Positions 62,506-64,000 of a stretch of 64,000 nt of DNA are shown in pieces (position 1 is the first letter of the stretch; the number at the start of each line of letters is the position of its first letter). The position numbers and the translations under genes were made by a program. This DNA is from CAYSPG01 sp964432885 (GTDB taxonomy: Bacteria > Bacteroidota > Bacteroidia > AKYH767-A > OLB10), in the NCBI GenBank assembly GCA_964432885.1, contig CAYSPG010000001.1, positions 186,001 through 250,000 of the forward strand, in the 5' to 3' direction. A model generated the notes under the pieces. That model searched no databases. It worked only from the letters and a program-made list of their open reading frames with translations, and was not told the DNA's origin.

Positions 62506-64000
62506 CTATTTAACAAGGTCAAACCTACCGAGGCTCATTATTTTATTCCATGCCGAAACAAAGTCATTGATAAACTTTTTATTTGAATCGGCAGTGGCAT
62601 ACACTTCGGCAATAGCCCGTAGCTCTGAGTTTGACCCAAAAATAAGATCAACGCGTGAAGCAGTCCATTTTGTTTCACCACTTTTACGGTCGTAACCAAT
62701 AAACTCTTCTTTGGTATCAGAAGTGGGCTTCCATGCAGTTGACATATCAAGCAGGTTTACAAAAAAATCGTTACTAAGAATACCAGCTCGCTTTGTAAAA
62801 ACACCATGTGCAGAATTATCAAAGTTTGTGTTTAGCACGCGCATTCCGCCAATTAGCACGGTCATTTCGGGTGCGGTAAGGGTAAGCAGTTGGGCTTTGT
62901 CAATTAGCAAATCTTCAGGGCAAACTGAATAACGGGTTTTTACATAGTTTCTAAACCCATCAGCTGCAGGCTCAAGCACAGCAAAGGAATCTACATCTGT
63001 TTGTTCCTGTAAAGCATCCATCCTGCCGGGAGAAAATGGAACACTTATTTTATAATCTGCTGATGCTTTTTCAATTGCTGCGCATCCGCCAAGAACTATA
63101 ATATCAGCAAGCGAAACTTTTTTTCCATCCTTATGATTTGCATTAAAAGTTTTTTGAATTTCTTCAAGCACTTTAATTACAGTTTTAAGTTGCTTAGGGT
63201 TATTTACTGCCCAGTTATTTTGAGGAGCCAAGCGGATGCGGGCACCGTTTGCACCGCCACGTTTATCAGAATGCCTAAAGGTGGATGCCGATGCCCAGGC
63301 TACCGAAACCAATTGAGAAACGGATAACCCTGACGATAGTATATTCTCTTTAAGAACTTCAATATCTTTGGTATCAACTAATGTATGGTTTAGTGAAGGA
63401 ATAGGGTCTTGCCAAATCAAATCTTCTTTAGGCACTTCGGCACCCAAATAGCAAGCCCGCGGGCCCATATCACGGTGTGTAAGTTTAAACCAGGCACGTG
63501 CAAAAGCATCGGCAAATTGGTCGGGGTTGTCAAGAAATCGTTTTGAAATTTTTTGGTACTCCGGATCGAAACGAAGTGAAAGATCGGTGGTAAGCATGGT
63601 AGGTAAATGCTTTTTAGAAGAATCAAAAGCATCGGGGATTTCAGCAGCAGCATTTTTTGCAACCCATTGTTTTGCACCTGCAGGACTTTTGGTAAGTTCC
63701 CATTCATAAGCAAATAGATTTTCAAAAAAATCATTACTCCATTTTGCCGGTGTTTTGGTCCATGTAACTTCGGGGCCACCGGTTATAGTATCTGCGCCTT
63801 TTCCCGATTTATGTTTGCTTGTCCAGCCCAACCCCTGCTCTTCGATACCGGCAGCCTCTGGTTCGGGTCCTAACAACGAAGGATCACCGGCACCATGCGC
63901 CTTACCAAAAGAATGGCCTCCGGCAATTAGCGCCACCGTTTCCTCGTCATTCATAGCCATGCGTTTAAATGTTTCTCTTATATCCTTTGCCGCCAAAAGT
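62506..64000 (-). CDS. katG: Catalase-peroxidase, N-terminal part outside window (partial)
   Basis: The C-terminal 498 or so residues of a protein normally of about 740 are visible; the frame is open to the right edge, and the TTG at 63996 is not a real start. The proximal haem-ligand motif ALIAGGHSFGKAHGAG is present. GPEPEAAGIEEQGLGW, DMGPRACYLG, LVSVAWASASTFRHSDKRGG and the degenerate second peroxidase domain follow. KatG breaks down hydrogen peroxide by catalase and peroxidase reactions. The distal Trp-Tyr part of the Met-Tyr-Trp adduct cannot be fully checked because the N-terminal domain is missing. Confidence 0.96.
   Translation of the reverse strand, partial: LLAAKDIRETFKRMAMNDEETVALIAGGHSFGKAHGAGDPSLLGPEPEAAGIEEQGLGWTSKHKSGKGADTITGGPEVTWTKTPAKWSNDFFENLFAYEWELTKSPAGAKQWVAKNAAAEIPDAFDSSKKHLPTMLTTDLSLRFDPEYQKISKRFLDNPDQFADAFARAWFKLTHRDMGPRACYLGAEVPKEDLIWQDPIPSLNHTLVDTKDIEVLKENILSSGLSVSQLVSVAWASASTFRHSDKRGGANGARIRLAPQNNWAVNNPKQLKTVIKVLEEIQKTFNANHKDGKKVSLADIIVLGGCAAIEKASADYKISVPFSPGRMDALQEQTDVDSFAVLEPAADGFRNYVKTRYSVCPEDLLIDKAQLLTLTAPEMTVLIGGMRVLNTNFDNSAHGVFTKRAGILSNDFFVNLLDMSTAWKPTSDTKEEFIGYDRKSGETKWTASRVDLIFGSNSELRAIAEVYATADSNKKFINDFVSAWNKIMSLGRFDLVK

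Overview
The window is AT-rich DNA from the chromosome of a member of the Bacteroidota, probably near Chitinophagales/Sphingobacteriales. The main evidence is: several very large secreted proteins ending in type IX secretion (T9SS) C-terminal sorting domains (YPNPT..., VPNPF... followed by KxxxV); Bacteroidota-type promoters (TTG-N19/20-TAnnTTTG); a DUF4295 gene after rpmB-rpmG; DUF4199/LuxR and head-GIN (DUF2807) genes; EF-P of the TPGNLRAF type; and menaquinone synthesis by the futalosine route (mqnE). Almost no Shine-Dalgarno sequences are visible, and tight ATGA/TAATG junctions are common.

Layout. (1) 1-12.3 kb: two tandem minus-strand paralogues encoding giant secreted proteins (LamG-like jelly-roll, an unassigned barrel-like central region, a CBM-like module, about ten Ig/PKD-like repeats; FN3 modules are also seen in the first). 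The first runs off the left edge. (2) 13.0-14.3 kb: ahcY. (3) 14.5-24.3 kb: a plus-strand, translationally coupled cluster resembling aryl-polyene/flexirubin-type II PKS clusters: phosphopantetheinyl transferase, two ACPs, LpxL-type acyltransferase, two hotdog dehydratase-like proteins with complementary active-site losses, thioesterase, two catalytic ketosynthases, two KS-like proteins without the catalytic Cys, a CE4 deacetylase, a LolA-like carrier and a GT2-DUF2062 protein. No ketoreductase, aryl starter gene or MMPL exporter is present in the window. (4) 24.3-43.9 kb: mostly housekeeping and envelope genes: DUF2306, two tRNA-Leu genes, TonB_C protein, mqnE, a frameshifted outer-membrane protein, lpxD-like, GAF-SpoIIE phosphatase, POT peptide transporter, efp, rpsF-rpsR-rplI, accA, an ATP-grasp-like protein, YceI, a nested palindrome element, DUF4199 with a membrane-tethered LuxR regulator, a 7TM-HD (PgpH-like) protein, a head-GIN lipoprotein and an LTA-synthase-like sulfatase. 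(5) 44-51.3 kb: a minus-strand surface-protein locus with signs of duplication and decay: an S74 tail-fibre-like protein whose signal peptide is out of frame, a YadA-head-like repeat protein, two related secreted proteins and the 3' remnant of another repeat protein. (6) 51.4-61.3 kb: two giant T9SS metalloproteases (HExxHxxGxxH zincin and M4 thermolysin type) sharing a homologous C-terminal half. (7) 61.5-62.2 kb: rpmB-rpmG-DUF4295. (8) 62.5-64 kb: the C-terminal part of katG, cut by the right edge.

Taken together, the accessory content is about the cell surface: a polyketide-like lipid or pigment with its envelope-transport parts, T9SS-exported hydrolases and proteases, and adhesin-like repeat proteins that are duplicating and breaking. 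All family assignments come from reading motifs by eye; no database search was run.
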